Shown: positions 1-6,620 of the stretch, piece after piece | Position numbering within the stretch: position 1 is the first letter of the stretch | Layout: every line of letters starts with the position of its first letter | Source: Nocardiopsis salina YIM 90010 | GTDB taxonomy: Bacteria; Actinomycetota; Actinomycetes; Streptosporangiales; Streptosporangiaceae | Assembly (NCBI RefSeq): GCF_000341025.1 | Contig: NZ_ANBF01000181.1 | Location: 10,880 to 45,620, forward strand | Direction of reading: 5' to 3' | DNA: 34,741 nt | Made by a program: the position numbers and the translations under genes | The notes under the pieces: model-generated | Databases searched by the model: none | What the model was told of the DNA's origin: nothing | The model's input: only the letters and a program-made list of their open reading frames with translations

Positions 1-92
1 GTGGGGTCCGAGGGGACCGAAAACGACGAACGCGCCCCGGCGGAACCGGGACGCGTCCGTGCGTGCGTCGGGGCCCGGGCCCCTGAACGGGA
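1..92. other. Window edge, 3' flank of the aminotransferase gene
   Basis: No gene is visible here. A perfect 14-base palindrome (GGGGCCCGGGCCCC, 70-83) lies 9 bases beyond the minus-strand stop codon, and a small hairpin (5-9 with 14-18) lies nearer the edge. Either could help end the minus-strand transcript, but neither has a U-tract on that strand, so a terminator role is only a guess. Confidence 0.4.
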
Positions 93-1301
93 CTACTTCG
101 CCTCGGCGAGCAGCTTCTGGATCCGGCTCACGCCCTCTGTGAGGTCCTCGTCACTCAGGGCGTAGGACAGGCGCAGGTATCCGGGGGTGCCGAAGGCCTC
201 GCCCGGCACGACCGCGACCTCGGCCTCCTCGAGGATGAGTTCGGCCAGCTCGGTGGAGGTCTGCGGGGTGCGGCCGCGCACGGTCCTGCCGAGCACGCCC
301 TTGACCGAGGGGTAGGCGTAGAACGCGCCCTGCGGCTCGGGGCACACGACACCGTCGATCTCGTTGAGCATCTGCACGATGGTGCGGCGACGGCGGTCGA
401 AGGACTCCCGCATCTTCGCGACAGCGGTGAGGTCCCCTGCCACGGCGGCGATCGCGGCGGCCTGCGAGACGTTGGCGACGTTGGACGTGGCGTGCGACTG
501 CAGGTTGCTCGCGGCCTTGATGACGTCCTTGGGGCCGATGATCCAGCCCACGCGCCAACCGGTCATGGCGTAGGTCTTGGCCACACCGTTGACCACGAGC
601 GTGCGGTCGGCGATCTGCGGGACCTCCACGGGCAGCGACGAGAACTCGGTGTCGCCGTAGATCAGGTGCTCGTAGATCTCGTCGGTGAGTACCCACAGGC
701 CGTGCCGGTCGGCCCACTCGCCGATGGCGCGGACCTGCTCGCGCGAGTAGACCGCGCCGGTGGGGTTGTTGGGGGAGACGAAGACCAGGACCTTGGTCTT
801 GTCGGTCCGCGCCGCCTCGAGCTGCTCCACCGAGGCCAGGTAGCCGGTGCTCTCGTCGGTGGTGACGAACACGGGGGTGCCGCCCGCGAGCTTGATGGAC
901 TCGGGGTAGGTGGTCCAGTACGGGGCGACGACGATGACCTCGTCGCCCGGGTCCACGATGGCGGCGAAGGCCTCGTAGATGGCCTGCTTGCCGCCGTTCG
1001 TGACGAGGATCTGCGCGGGGTCGACCTCGTACCCGGAGTCGCGGAGGGTCTTCTCGGCGATCGCCTTCTTCAGCTCTGGCTGCCCGCCGGCGGGGGAGTA
1101 CCGGTGGTTCTTCGGCTGACGGGCGGCCTCGACAGCGGCCTCGACGATGTAGTCGGGGGTCGGGAAGTCCGGTTCCCCGGCGCCGAAGCCGATGACGGGG
1201 CGGCCCTCGGCCTTCATGGCCTTGGCCTTGGCGTCGACGGCCAGCGTCGCCGATTCGGAGATGGCGCTGATACGTGCGGAGATACGCGGTCGTTCAGTCA
1301 T
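93..1301 (-). CDS. aspC: PLP-dependent aspartate aminotransferase-like enzyme (class I/II, subgroup Ib)
   Basis: Probably transfers an amino group between aspartate and 2-oxoglutarate in the cytosol, using pyridoxal phosphate. The protein is 402 residues, the usual family size. Visible family marks are SPNNPTG (176-182), TDEIYEH (206-212, Asp207 contacts the PLP pyridine), the Schiff-base lysine in [10 protein letters not shown] (Lys242), and YLRLSYA with Arg377 for the substrate carboxylate. The start was set at the ATG whose upstream minus-strand sequence reads CTGGAGGGC, a good ribosome site; the frame is open further upstream but that part has no family similarity. The gene is divergent from tRNA-Trp/secE, an arrangement known from Streptomyces. 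Substrate specificity (aspartate, or also prephenate) cannot be settled from sequence alone. Confidence 0.9.
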   Translation of the reverse strand: MTERPRISARISAISESATLAVDAKAKAMKAEGRPVIGFGAGEPDFPTPDYIVEAAVEAARQPKNHRYSPAGGQPELKKAIAEKTLRDSGYEVDPAQILVTNGGKQAIYEAFAAIVDPGDEVIVVAPYWTTYPESIKLAGGTPVFVTTDESTGYLASVEQLEAARTDKTKVLVFVSPNNPTGAVYSREQVRAIGEWADRHGLWVLTDEIYEHLIYGDTEFSSLPVEVPQIADRTLVVNGVAKTYAMTGWRVGWIIGPKDVIKAASNLQSHATSNVANVSQAAAIAAVAGDLTAVAKMRESFDRRRRTIVQMLNEIDGVVCPEPQGAFYAYPSVKGVLGRTVRGRTPQTSTELAELILEEAEVAVVPGEAFGTPGYLRLSYALSDEDLTEGVSRIQKLLAEAK

Positions 1302-1401
1302 GCCCTCCAGTTTGTCATGTGAGCGGAGGGCCCGCTCGGGCGGGAAGGACTCGTGACCGGGGCCGGAGTGCTCCACGTGCGTGCCCGCGGGCCCAGGCGG
1401 T

Positions 1402-1431
1402 TTGGCCCCGAGCAGACTCAGGGCATACACT
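1402..1431 (+). promoter_or_regulatory. Probable promoter of the tRNA-Trp-secE unit
   Basis: TTGGCC (1402-1407), an 18-base spacer and TACACT (1426-1431) resemble a housekeeping sigma promoter. The -10 is identical to the one proposed for rpoB. Transcription would begin near 1438, about 88 bases before the mature tRNA. A weaker TATGGT at 1500-1505 is an alternative. Confidence 0.45.
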
Positions 1432-1525
1432 CGGTCCCGTCGGAAGGTCCGGGCCGTGTGTGGCGCACGCGACAGTGTGCGGCACTCGTCAGGACCAGCT
1501 ATGGTGGGGCGCAGTTTCCCTCCCA

Positions 1526-1598
1526 AGGGCAGTGGCTCAATTGGCAGAGCACCGGTCTCCAAAACCGGCGGTTGGGGGTTCGAGTCCCTCCTGCCCTG
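1526..1598 (+). tRNA. trnW: tRNA-Trp, anticodon CCA
   Basis: The cloverleaf folds completely. The acceptor stem is AGGGCAG (1526-1532) with CTGCCCT (1591-1597), and G1598 is the discriminator. The D stem is GCTC with GAGC. The anticodon stem is CCGGT (1552-1556) with ACCGG (1564-1568), around the loop that carries CCA at 1559-1561. The T stem is GGGGG with CCCTC around TTCGAGT. The 3' CCA is not encoded (GCA follows), so it must be added after transcription. It reads UGG codons. It lies 99 bases upstream of secE, as in other actinomycetes. Confidence 0.97.
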
Positions 1599-1610
1599 CA
1601 GGTTCTCGCG

Positions 1611-1643
1611 CGGTCGGGCGGCGCTCCCGGCGCCGTTCGACCG
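1611..1643 (+). promoter_or_regulatory. Hairpin between tRNA-Trp and secE
   Basis: CGGTCG (1611-1616) pairs with CGACCG (1638-1643) and GGCGC (1620-1624) with GCGCC (1630-1634), separated by a symmetric three-base internal loop. It has no T-run, so it may be a processing or partial-termination signal separating the tRNA from the secE mRNA. Confidence 0.4.
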
Positions 1644-1697
1644 ACCGGGACGAACTCACCGGGATTTTCAGCGGCCCGCGACCCTAAGGACCCTCAG

Positions 1698-1979
1698 GTG
1701 ACTCAGACTGACGCCGACGCCAAGCCCGACGAGGAGCGGCCGCGTCGCACTGGTCCGGTGACCTTCACCAAGCAGGTCGTCGGTGAGCTCCGCAAGGTCC
1801 GCTGGCCCACACGTCGCGAACTGGTCACCTACACCATCGTCGTCATGGTCTTCGTCGTGATGGTCCTGGCCTACGTCTCGTTGCTCGACTTCGCTTTCGG
1901 TGAAGCCATCACATGGCTCTACGGCACCTTCGGCGCCGGAGCCGGGGCCGAGGGCGGCGCCGGGGTCGAAGCCCCCTGA
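1698..1979 (+). CDS. secE: Preprotein translocase subunit SecE
   Basis: Small essential membrane subunit that clamps SecY in the Sec protein-export channel. It has 93 residues: a charged cytoplasmic N-terminus, the conserved amphipathic segment ending in [11 protein letters not shown] (32-42), and one transmembrane helix at about 43-64. This single-helix form is usual outside enterobacteria. A Gly/Ala-rich tail follows. The GTG start is chosen because AAGGA (1686-1690) sits seven bases upstream and because the upstream frame crosses the tRNA gene. nusG follows 151 bases later. Its partner secY is at the other end of the window. Confidence 0.93.
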   Translation: MTQTDADAKPDEERPRRTGPVTFTKQVVGELRKVRWPTRRELVTYTIVVMVFVVMVLAYVSLLDFAFGEAITWLYGTFGAGAGAEGGAGVEAP

Positions 1980-2130
1980 CCCGGACACTCGCTACGGCGA
2001 TCCGCCCGATCTCACACGAGCGCGCTGGTCCCGTGCTGCCCGCGGAGACCTTAAGCTGTCAGGACTGGGTTACGAGGCGCGCTTGGCGTGCGTCGGCCCG
2101 CACAGCGATCCGACGAGAGAAAGAGCAGCC

Positions 2131-2949
2131 GTGTCCGAGTCCCCACTGACCTCTGACGACTTCCCCGAAGAGGAGCCGGATCAGTCGTCGGCGGAAGAGA
2201 CCGGCCAGGCGGGCGAGCCGACGGAGGACGCGGTCGAGTCGACCGAGGCCGACAGCCCGGAACTGAGCGGTGCCGCCGAAGACATCGAGACCGAGGCCGA
2301 GGAGAACGCGGAGCCCGAGGTCCCGCGCCTCGACCCCGTCGAGGAGTTCAAGACCGAACTCATGCTCCTGCCCGGTGACTGGTACGTCGTGCACACCTAC
2401 GCGGGCTACGAGAAGCGGGTCAAGGCCAACGTCGAGAGCCGCACCCAGTCCCTCAACATGGAAGAGTTCATCTTCGGTGTGGAGGTGCCCGAGCACGAGG
2501 TCACCGAGGTCAAGAGCGGCAAGCGCCAGCAGGTCACCGAGAAGGTCCTGCCCGGTTACGTGCTCGTCCGCATGGACCTCACCGACGAGTCCTGGTCGGC
2601 CATCCGCAACACACCGGGCGTGACCGGGTTCGTGGGCCTGTCCAACAAGCCCGCCCCGCTCAGCCTGACCGAGGTCGCCAAGCTCTTGGCCCCCGAGCCG
2701 GAGGAGGAGCCGGAGCAGCCCCAGCAGGCCGGTGCCCCGGCAGCTGCCGGCGGTGGCGGCGGCGAGGCCCGCGCCGACGTGGCCTACGAGGTCGGCGAGT
2801 CCGTCACCGTCATGGAGGGTCCGTTCGCGACCCTTCCGGCGACGGTCAGCGAGATCAACGCCGACACCCAGAAGCTCAAGGTCCTGGTGTCGATCTTCGG
2901 CCGCGAGACGCCGGTCGAGCTGTCGTTCAACCAGGTCTCCAAGATCTGA
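2131..2949 (+). CDS. nusG: Transcription termination/antitermination factor NusG
   Basis: Binds RNA polymerase, affects pausing and Rho termination, and can couple to the ribosome. It has 272 residues, longer than the E. coli protein (about 181) because of an acidic Glu/Asp-rich N-terminal extension of about 80 residues, common in actinobacteria. The NGN domain begins at [14 protein letters not shown] (83-96). The KOW domain begins at [12 protein letters not shown] (221-232). Between them is a linker rich in Glu/Pro/Gln that ends in a Gly run (about 190-215). The GTG start is preceded by a purine-rich GAGAGAAAGAG. Its position between secE and rplK is classical. Confidence 0.95.
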   Translation: MSESPLTSDDFPEEEPDQSSAEETGQAGEPTEDAVESTEADSPELSGAAEDIETEAEENAEPEVPRLDPVEEFKTELMLLPGDWYVVHTYAGYEKRVKANVESRTQSLNMEEFIFGVEVPEHEVTEVKSGKRQQVTEKVLPGYVLVRMDLTDESWSAIRNTPGVTGFVGLSNKPAPLSLTEVAKLLAPEPEEEPEQPQQAGAPAAAGGGGGEARADVAYEVGESVTVMEGPFATLPATVSEINADTQKLKVLVSIFGRETPVELSFNQVSKI

Positions 2950-3003
2950 ACCCGTCCGCCTCGCCGGACCCGACCCGGGCCACTCCCCGGGCGGCATAGA
3001 CTG

Positions 3004-3031
3004 GGTGGGTCCATCTTCGGATGGGCCCACC
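3004..3031 (+). terminator. UUCG-capped hairpin after nusG
   Basis: A 12-bp stem (3004-3015 with 3020-3031, one G-T pair) closes on a C(TTCG)G tetraloop. It begins 55 bases after the nusG stop. No T-run follows, so it may stop transcription poorly or instead protect the 3' end. A TAGACT at 2997-3002 overlaps its left edge. Confidence 0.5.
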
Positions 3032-3075
3032 GGCGTGTGCCCGTACTGTCGGCCGCGCCAGGCCCGCCCGGTCCC

Positions 3076-3116
3076 GGTGGGCCGAGGCCCGAGACCCTGG
3101 GTCCGGGCCGACCACC
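3076..3116 (+). promoter_or_regulatory. Structured rplK leader element, possible L1 autoregulatory site
   Basis: GGTGG (3076-3080) pairs with CCACC (3112-3116). After an asymmetric internal loop (five bases against two), GGCCCG (3086-3091) pairs with CGGGCC (3104-3109), and GACC (3093-3096) with GGTC (3100-3103) beyond a bulged A. L1 is known to repress the rplK-rplA mRNA by binding a leader structure that imitates its rRNA site; that this is the site is inference. Confidence 0.35.
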
Positions 3117-3209
3117 CCTTCGGCGCGCGGCGCCCTGCGGCTCCCGGCCGCTCGGTGCCGTCGAGGGGACGGGACCGACACACACCGCACATCAGGCAAA
3201 GGACCCGAT

Positions 3210-3641
3210 ATGCCTCCGAAGAAGAAGAAACTGGCAGCACTCGTCAAGGTGCAGCTCCCCGCCGGTCAGGCCACGCCGGCCCCGCCCGTCGGTACCGCTC
3301 TCGGTCCGCACGGCGTCAACATCATGGACTTCTGCAAGCAGTACAACGCTGCCACGGAAGCCCAGCGCGGGAACGTCATCCCCGTAGAGATCTCCATCTA
3401 CGAGGACCGCTCCTTCAGCTTCGTCACCAAGACGCCGCCGGCGCCCAAGCTGATCCTCAAGGCCGCGGGCATCGACAAGGCCGCGACCGACCCCGGGCGC
3501 AACACGGCTGCCACGATCACCGCCGACCAGGTGCGTGAGATCGCGCAGACCAAGCTGCCGGACCTCAACACCGACGACATCGAGGCCGCCGCCAAGATCG
3601 TCGAGGGCACCGCCCGCTCCATGGGCGTCGTGATCAAGTAA
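3210..3641 (+). CDS. rplK: 50S ribosomal protein L11
   Basis: Forms the GTPase-associated centre with 23S rRNA helices 43-44 and the L10/L12 stalk, and is the target region of thiopeptide antibiotics. It has 143 residues, the normal length. The N-terminal domain shows the proline-rich loop [13 protein letters not shown] (19-31), where thiopeptides contact L11. The C-terminal rRNA-binding domain ends in [11 protein letters not shown]. The ATG start is fixed by AAAGGA about seven bases upstream and by the conserved [15 protein letters not shown] beginning. It is followed by rplA after 119 bases. Confidence 0.97.
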   Translation: MPPKKKKLAALVKVQLPAGQATPAPPVGTALGPHGVNIMDFCKQYNAATEAQRGNVIPVEISIYEDRSFSFVTKTPPAPKLILKAAGIDKAATDPGRNTAATITADQVREIAQTKLPDLNTDDIEAAAKIVEGTARSMGVVIK

Positions 3642-3760
3642 CACCCCTCGGGTGGCTCCGGTGCATCTCCACCGGGGCGATCGGGCGCACCGCGTCCGCA
3701 ACCGACCGTGGCAGGGCCAGGCGCTGGCCCGGCGACCACACGTCCGCATAGGAGACAAGC

Positions 3761-4438
3761 GTGAAGCGCAGCAAGAACCACCGCAAAGCCAGCGAGCTGG
3801 TGGACCGTGACCGGCTCTACAGCCCCGCCGAGGCCGTGAAGCTGGCCAAGGACACCAACGCAGCCAAGTTCGACCCGACCGTCGAGGTCGCCCTGCGCCT
3901 GGGTGTCGACCCGCGCAAGGCCGACCAGATGGTCCGTGGCACCGTGAATCTGCCGCACGGCACCGGTAAGACCGCTCGGGTCCTGGTCTTCGCGACCGGT
4001 GAGCGTGCCGAGCAGGCTCGCGCCGCTGGCGCCGACTACGTCGGTGACGACGACCTCGTCCAGGAGGTCCTGAACGGCTTCCTCGACTTCGACGCCGTCG
4101 TGGCCACCCCGGACCTCATGGGCAAGGTCGGCCGCCTGGGCCGCGTGCTCGGTCCGCGTGGCCTGATGCCGAACCCGAAGACCGGCACCGTCACGCCCGA
4201 CGTGACCAAGGCCGTCGCCGACATCAAGGGCGGCAAGATCGAGTTCCGCGTCGACCGCCACGGGAACCTGCACTTCATCATCGGCAAGGGCTCCTTCGAG
4301 GACGCCAAGCTGGTGGAGAACTACCGGGCCGCGCTCGACGAGGTGAACCGCCTCAAGCCGTCCGCCGCCAAGGGCCGCTACATCAAGAAGGGCTCCCTCA
4401 CCACCACGATGGGGCCCTCCATCCCGCTCGAGATCTGA
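3761..4438 (+). CDS. rplA: 50S ribosomal protein L1
   Basis: L1 stalk protein that helps move the deacylated tRNA out of the E site, and in many bacteria represses its own operon. It has 225 residues, slightly short of the common 230-240 because the C-terminus stops after MGPSIPLEI. The core [18 protein letters not shown] and the [16 protein letters not shown] signature are present. The GTG start has AGGAGA nine bases upstream. It probably shares a transcript with rplK. Confidence 0.97.
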   Translation: MKRSKNHRKASELVDRDRLYSPAEAVKLAKDTNAAKFDPTVEVALRLGVDPRKADQMVRGTVNLPHGTGKTARVLVFATGERAEQARAAGADYVGDDDLVQEVLNGFLDFDAVVATPDLMGKVGRLGRVLGPRGLMPNPKTGTVTPDVTKAVADIKGGKIEFRVDRHGNLHFIIGKGSFEDAKLVENYRAALDEVNRLKPSAAKGRYIKKGSLTTTMGPSIPLEI

Positions 4439-4479
4439 GTCTCCCGGGATCCGCGGCCCTGAGGCCGCAGCTGTGACGC

Positions 4480-4523
4480 AGAGGGCTCCGGCCGCTTCCG
4501 TTCGGAAGGGGACGGAGCCCTCT
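4480..4523 (+). terminator. Strong nested hairpin after rplA
   Basis: AGAGGGCTCCG (4480-4490) pairs perfectly with CGGAGCCCTCT (4513-4523). The loop holds a second hairpin (CTTCC/GGAAG around GTTC). No T-run follows, as is common for actinobacterial terminators. It separates the L11/L1 unit from the L10/L12 unit. Confidence 0.65.
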
Positions 4524-4565
4524 CGTGTGTGGCACGTACGACGTCGGATCCGTGCGGGTGACGGG

Positions 4566-4594
4566 TCGATGCACCCCCGGACGTGGGGTACGGT
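4566..4594 (+). promoter_or_regulatory. Candidate promoter for rplJ-rplL
   Basis: TCGATG (4566-4571), 17 bases, TACGGT (4589-4594). The -35 is poor, but the -10 has the TAnnnT form and the predicted start near 4601 coincides with the beginning of the L10 leader-like sequence. Confidence 0.35.
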
Positions 4595-4600
4595 TGGATA

Positions 4601-4680
4601 TTGCCGAAGACCGCTGGTCGCCGCCCTCATGGGCGGCCTAAGGACCCGTCGAAGATGGGCGCCCGCGCAGGTGTCACTCA
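4601..4680 (+). ncRNA. L10 leader-type cis-regulatory RNA
   Basis: The segment beginning ATTGCCGAAGACC folds into a helix GGTC (4616-4619) with GACC (4643-4646). This carries a perfect 7-bp hairpin (4620-4626 with 4631-4637, loop TCAT) and a five-base CTAAG bulge on its 3' side, followed by GTCGAAGATGGG and GCCCGCGCAGG. Position upstream of rplJ and this architecture match the known leader that the L10(L12)4 complex binds. I recognise the pattern from memory; a covariance-model search would settle it. The 417-base gap 4439-4855 holds the hairpin at 4480-4523, this leader and the attenuator at 4730-4759. Confidence 0.6.
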
Positions 4681-4729
4681 GAGCTTTCCCGTCCCGGGTG
4701 CCGATGTGTATCCCCGAGGACGAGGTCGT

Positions 4730-4759
4730 GCCCCGTGCGCCTGGCGCTCGGGGCTTTTT
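4730..4759 (+). terminator. Intrinsic terminator/attenuator in the rplJ leader
   Basis: GCCCCG (4730-4735) pairs with CGGGGC (4749-4754). After one T-T mismatch, four more pairs form (4737-4740 with 4744-4747). It is followed directly by five Ts (4755-4759). This is the only hairpin in the window with a classical T-run. It lies after the L10 leader and 96 bases before the rplJ start, so it is placed to act as an attenuator. Confidence 0.7.
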
Positions 4760-4855
4760 CTCGTGCTGACGCCGATCGCGACGAGTCCGTGGGAGCCGGC
4801 TGGTGTCGGCAGCTCCGCCGTCGGGCGGGGTGACGACAATGTTGGAAGGAGTCCC

Positions 4856-5383
4856 ATGGCGAGGCCGGACAAGGCAGCCGCGGTCGCCGAGCTCGCGGAC
4901 GAGTTCCGTGAGTCCAACGGCACCGTGCTGACCGAATACCGGGGGCTCTCCGTGGCGGTGCTCAACGAGCTCCGTCGTGGCCTCGGTCAGAACGCGCGAT
5001 TCCGCATCGTGAAGAACACCCTGACCAAGATCGCGGTCAAGGACGCGGGCATCGACGAAGAGGTCTCCGACCTCCTCGAGGGCCCCACCGCGGTCGCCTT
5101 CGTCCACGGTGACGTGGTCGAGGCGACCAAGGGTCTGCGTGACTTCTCGAAGCAGAACTCCGCCCTGGTGATCAAGGGCGGTGTCATCGACGGTAAGACG
5201 ATGGACGCCGCGCAGGTCACCAAGCTGGCCGACCTGGAGTCCCGCGAGGTGCTTCTCTCGAAGATGGCCGGTGCCCTCAAGGCCAAGCAGGGCCAGGCCG
5301 CCGCCGTCTTCCAGGCCCTTCCCCTCAAGGCCGCGCGTCTCGCGAAGGCCCTCGAGGAGAAGAAGTCCGAGGAAGCCGCCTAG
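4856..5383 (+). CDS. rplJ: 50S ribosomal protein L10
   Basis: Anchors L7/L12 dimers to 23S rRNA at the base of the stalk. It has 175 residues, normal for actinobacteria. The rRNA-binding N-terminal domain carries VLTEYRGLSVAVLNELR and RFRIVKNTLTKIA. The C-terminal Lys/Ala/Glu helix (about 135-175) is the docking site for L12 dimers. The ATG start is supported by GGAAGGAG five bases upstream, one of the strongest ribosome sites here. rplL follows after 94 bases. Likely controlled by the leader RNA upstream. Confidence 0.97.
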   Translation: MARPDKAAAVAELADEFRESNGTVLTEYRGLSVAVLNELRRGLGQNARFRIVKNTLTKIAVKDAGIDEEVSDLLEGPTAVAFVHGDVVEATKGLRDFSKQNSALVIKGGVIDGKTMDAAQVTKLADLESREVLLSKMAGALKAKQGQAAAVFQALPLKAARLAKALEEKKSEEAA

Positions 5384-5477
5384 AACCCCCTGAACCACGG
5401 CGGGCGGCCGCCCGCCGAAGGCTCGCACGCAGTGCCCGATCGGTGCGCGTGTCCTGTAGAGAAAGAGAGATCGCACC

Positions 5478-5867
5478 ATGGCGAAGCTCAGCAACGAGGA
5501 CCTGCTTGCTGCGTTCGAGGAGATGACCCTCCTCGAGCTCTCGGAGTTCGTGAAGCTCTTCGAGGAGAAGTTCGACGTCGAGGCCGCCGCCCCGGCCGCC
5601 GCCGTCGTCGCCGCCCCGGCCGGCGGGGGCGCCGAGGCCGAGGCCGAGGAGGAGAAGGACGAGTTCGACGTCGTCCTCGAGTCCGCCGGCGACAAGAAGA
5701 TCCAGGTCATCAAGGAGGTCCGCGGCCTCACGAGCCTGGGTCTCAAGGAGGCCAAGGACCTCGTCGACAACGCTCCGAAGCCGCTCCTCGAGGGCGCCAA
5801 CAAGGAGAACGCGGACAAGGCCAAGGAGGCCCTCGAGGGCGCCGGCGCCACCGTCACCCTCAAGTAG
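5478..5867 (+). CDS. rplL: 50S ribosomal protein L7/L12
   Basis: Multi-copy stalk protein that recruits and stimulates the GTPase factors EF-G and EF-Tu, both encoded downstream. It has 129 residues. The order is an N-terminal dimerisation helix ([20 protein letters not shown]), an Ala/Pro/Gly hinge (about 35-57) and the globular C-terminal domain with [20 protein letters not shown] (75-94), the factor-binding surface. The hinge is Ala-rich and the following stretch very acidic. The start is preceded by GAGAAAGAGAGA. It ends at a strong hairpin. Confidence 0.97.
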   Translation: MAKLSNEDLLAAFEEMTLLELSEFVKLFEEKFDVEAAAPAAAVVAAPAGGGAEAEAEEEKDEFDVVLESAGDKKIQVIKEVRGLTSLGLKEAKDLVDNAPKPLLEGANKENADKAKEALEGAGATVTLK

Positions 5868-5905
5868 TCGTCCGCGGGCCGCACAGGCCCGCAGGTCTGC
5901 TCTGG

Positions 5906-5941
5906 CGCGGCCGCCCTTCCTTTTCCGGAGGGGCGGCCGCG
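5906..5941 (+). terminator. Terminator hairpin after rplL
   Basis: A 15-bp stem (5906-5920 with 5927-5941, one G-T pair) encloses the loop TTTTCC. The tail TTCGTGTGTTC is only moderately T-rich. It begins 38 bases after the rplL stop and probably reduces read-through into rpoB. Confidence 0.7.
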
Positions 5942-6405
5942 TTCGTGTGTTCACAGGCGACTCAGCGGCGCAGAGAAGGGCCGGCGTTCGAGGGTCGCCC
6001 GCCCTGTCCCTCCCGGCTCGTACAGTGCGTCTGCGGGGCCTTGCGCCCCGTATGTCGCGAACGCCGCCGTGTCCGTGGCCGTGCGGTGGTTCGGATGTGC
6101 CAAGCTTGGTCGGGTCGGTCCGTCCGGGCGGCCGCGAGCGCATGTGCGAACTGTCCCTTGGACGCGATAATCTCCCGTCCCGGGATTCTTGACGGGGTCC
6201 GGGCGGAGTGTTTACCCGTTGCACACAGGGGAACCCTTCGGGATGTCCGTTGGCTCACCGATCCCCCAGGGGCCAGGGGCAGGCGCGCTAGTCCACCCAT
6301 GGGGAAGACGACGGGAGGGCACCCTCTGGCAGGGTGTTCGGGGTTGACGGATCGCCCTCGCCGGGCGATCCTGCCGGTGTCGTGAGTGGTGCTGTGGACC
6401 GTGAG
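5942..6405. other. Long rplL-rpoB spacer, no convincing gene
   Basis: I find no coding sequence with a family resemblance in this part of the 753-base gap. It contains two tandem hairpins close to the rpoB promoter: CACCCT/AGGGTG (6320-6325 with 6331-6336, loop CTGGC) and the perfect 9-bp GGATCGCCC/GGGCGATCC (6349-6357 with 6363-6371, loop TCGCC). There is also a GATAAT at 6166-6171, with a poor TGTGCG 17 bases upstream (6143-6148), that could be a minor upstream promoter. Confidence 0.5.
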
Positions 6406-6434
6406 TGGACAGCGGTGTGGTGTTCGGCTACACT
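6406..6434 (+). promoter_or_regulatory. rpoB-rpoC promoter
   Basis: TGGACA (6406-6411), a 17-base spacer and TACACT (6429-6434) give an excellent match to the actinobacterial housekeeping sigma consensus. Start would be near 6441, giving a leader of about 180 bases. That leader contains the 10-mer CTCGTGACGG twice (6545-6554 and 6560-6569). Confidence 0.75.
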
Positions 6435-6620
6435 GCTCTTTTGCGCTGCCCTTTGGTGATCCCTGTGTTGGTGAACGTTTGCCGCCATCCGTTGTAGTAA
6501 CCGGAACTCGGTAGGCCGTTCCCACTCGATGCGACCGTCTCGACCTCGTGACGGTCCTTCTCGTGACGGATCGTCTGGCGTGCGCGCTTCAACCGCCACA
6601 AGCCTTCGGAAGGACCCCTG

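Noticed and set aside
2997-3002. TAGACT as a -10 for rplK
   Set aside because: No -35 at 16-18 bases upstream, and the start would fall inside the left arm of the nusG hairpin.
6189-6216. TTGACG with TTTACC as an rpoB upstream promoter
   Set aside because: The -10 is poor and the far better TGGACA/TACACT pair lies downstream.
5962-6525. Minus-strand frame of 187 codons in the rplL-rpoB gap
   Set aside because: It crosses the rpoB promoter, is Arg/Pro/Thr-rich like GC shadow frames, and has no family resemblance.
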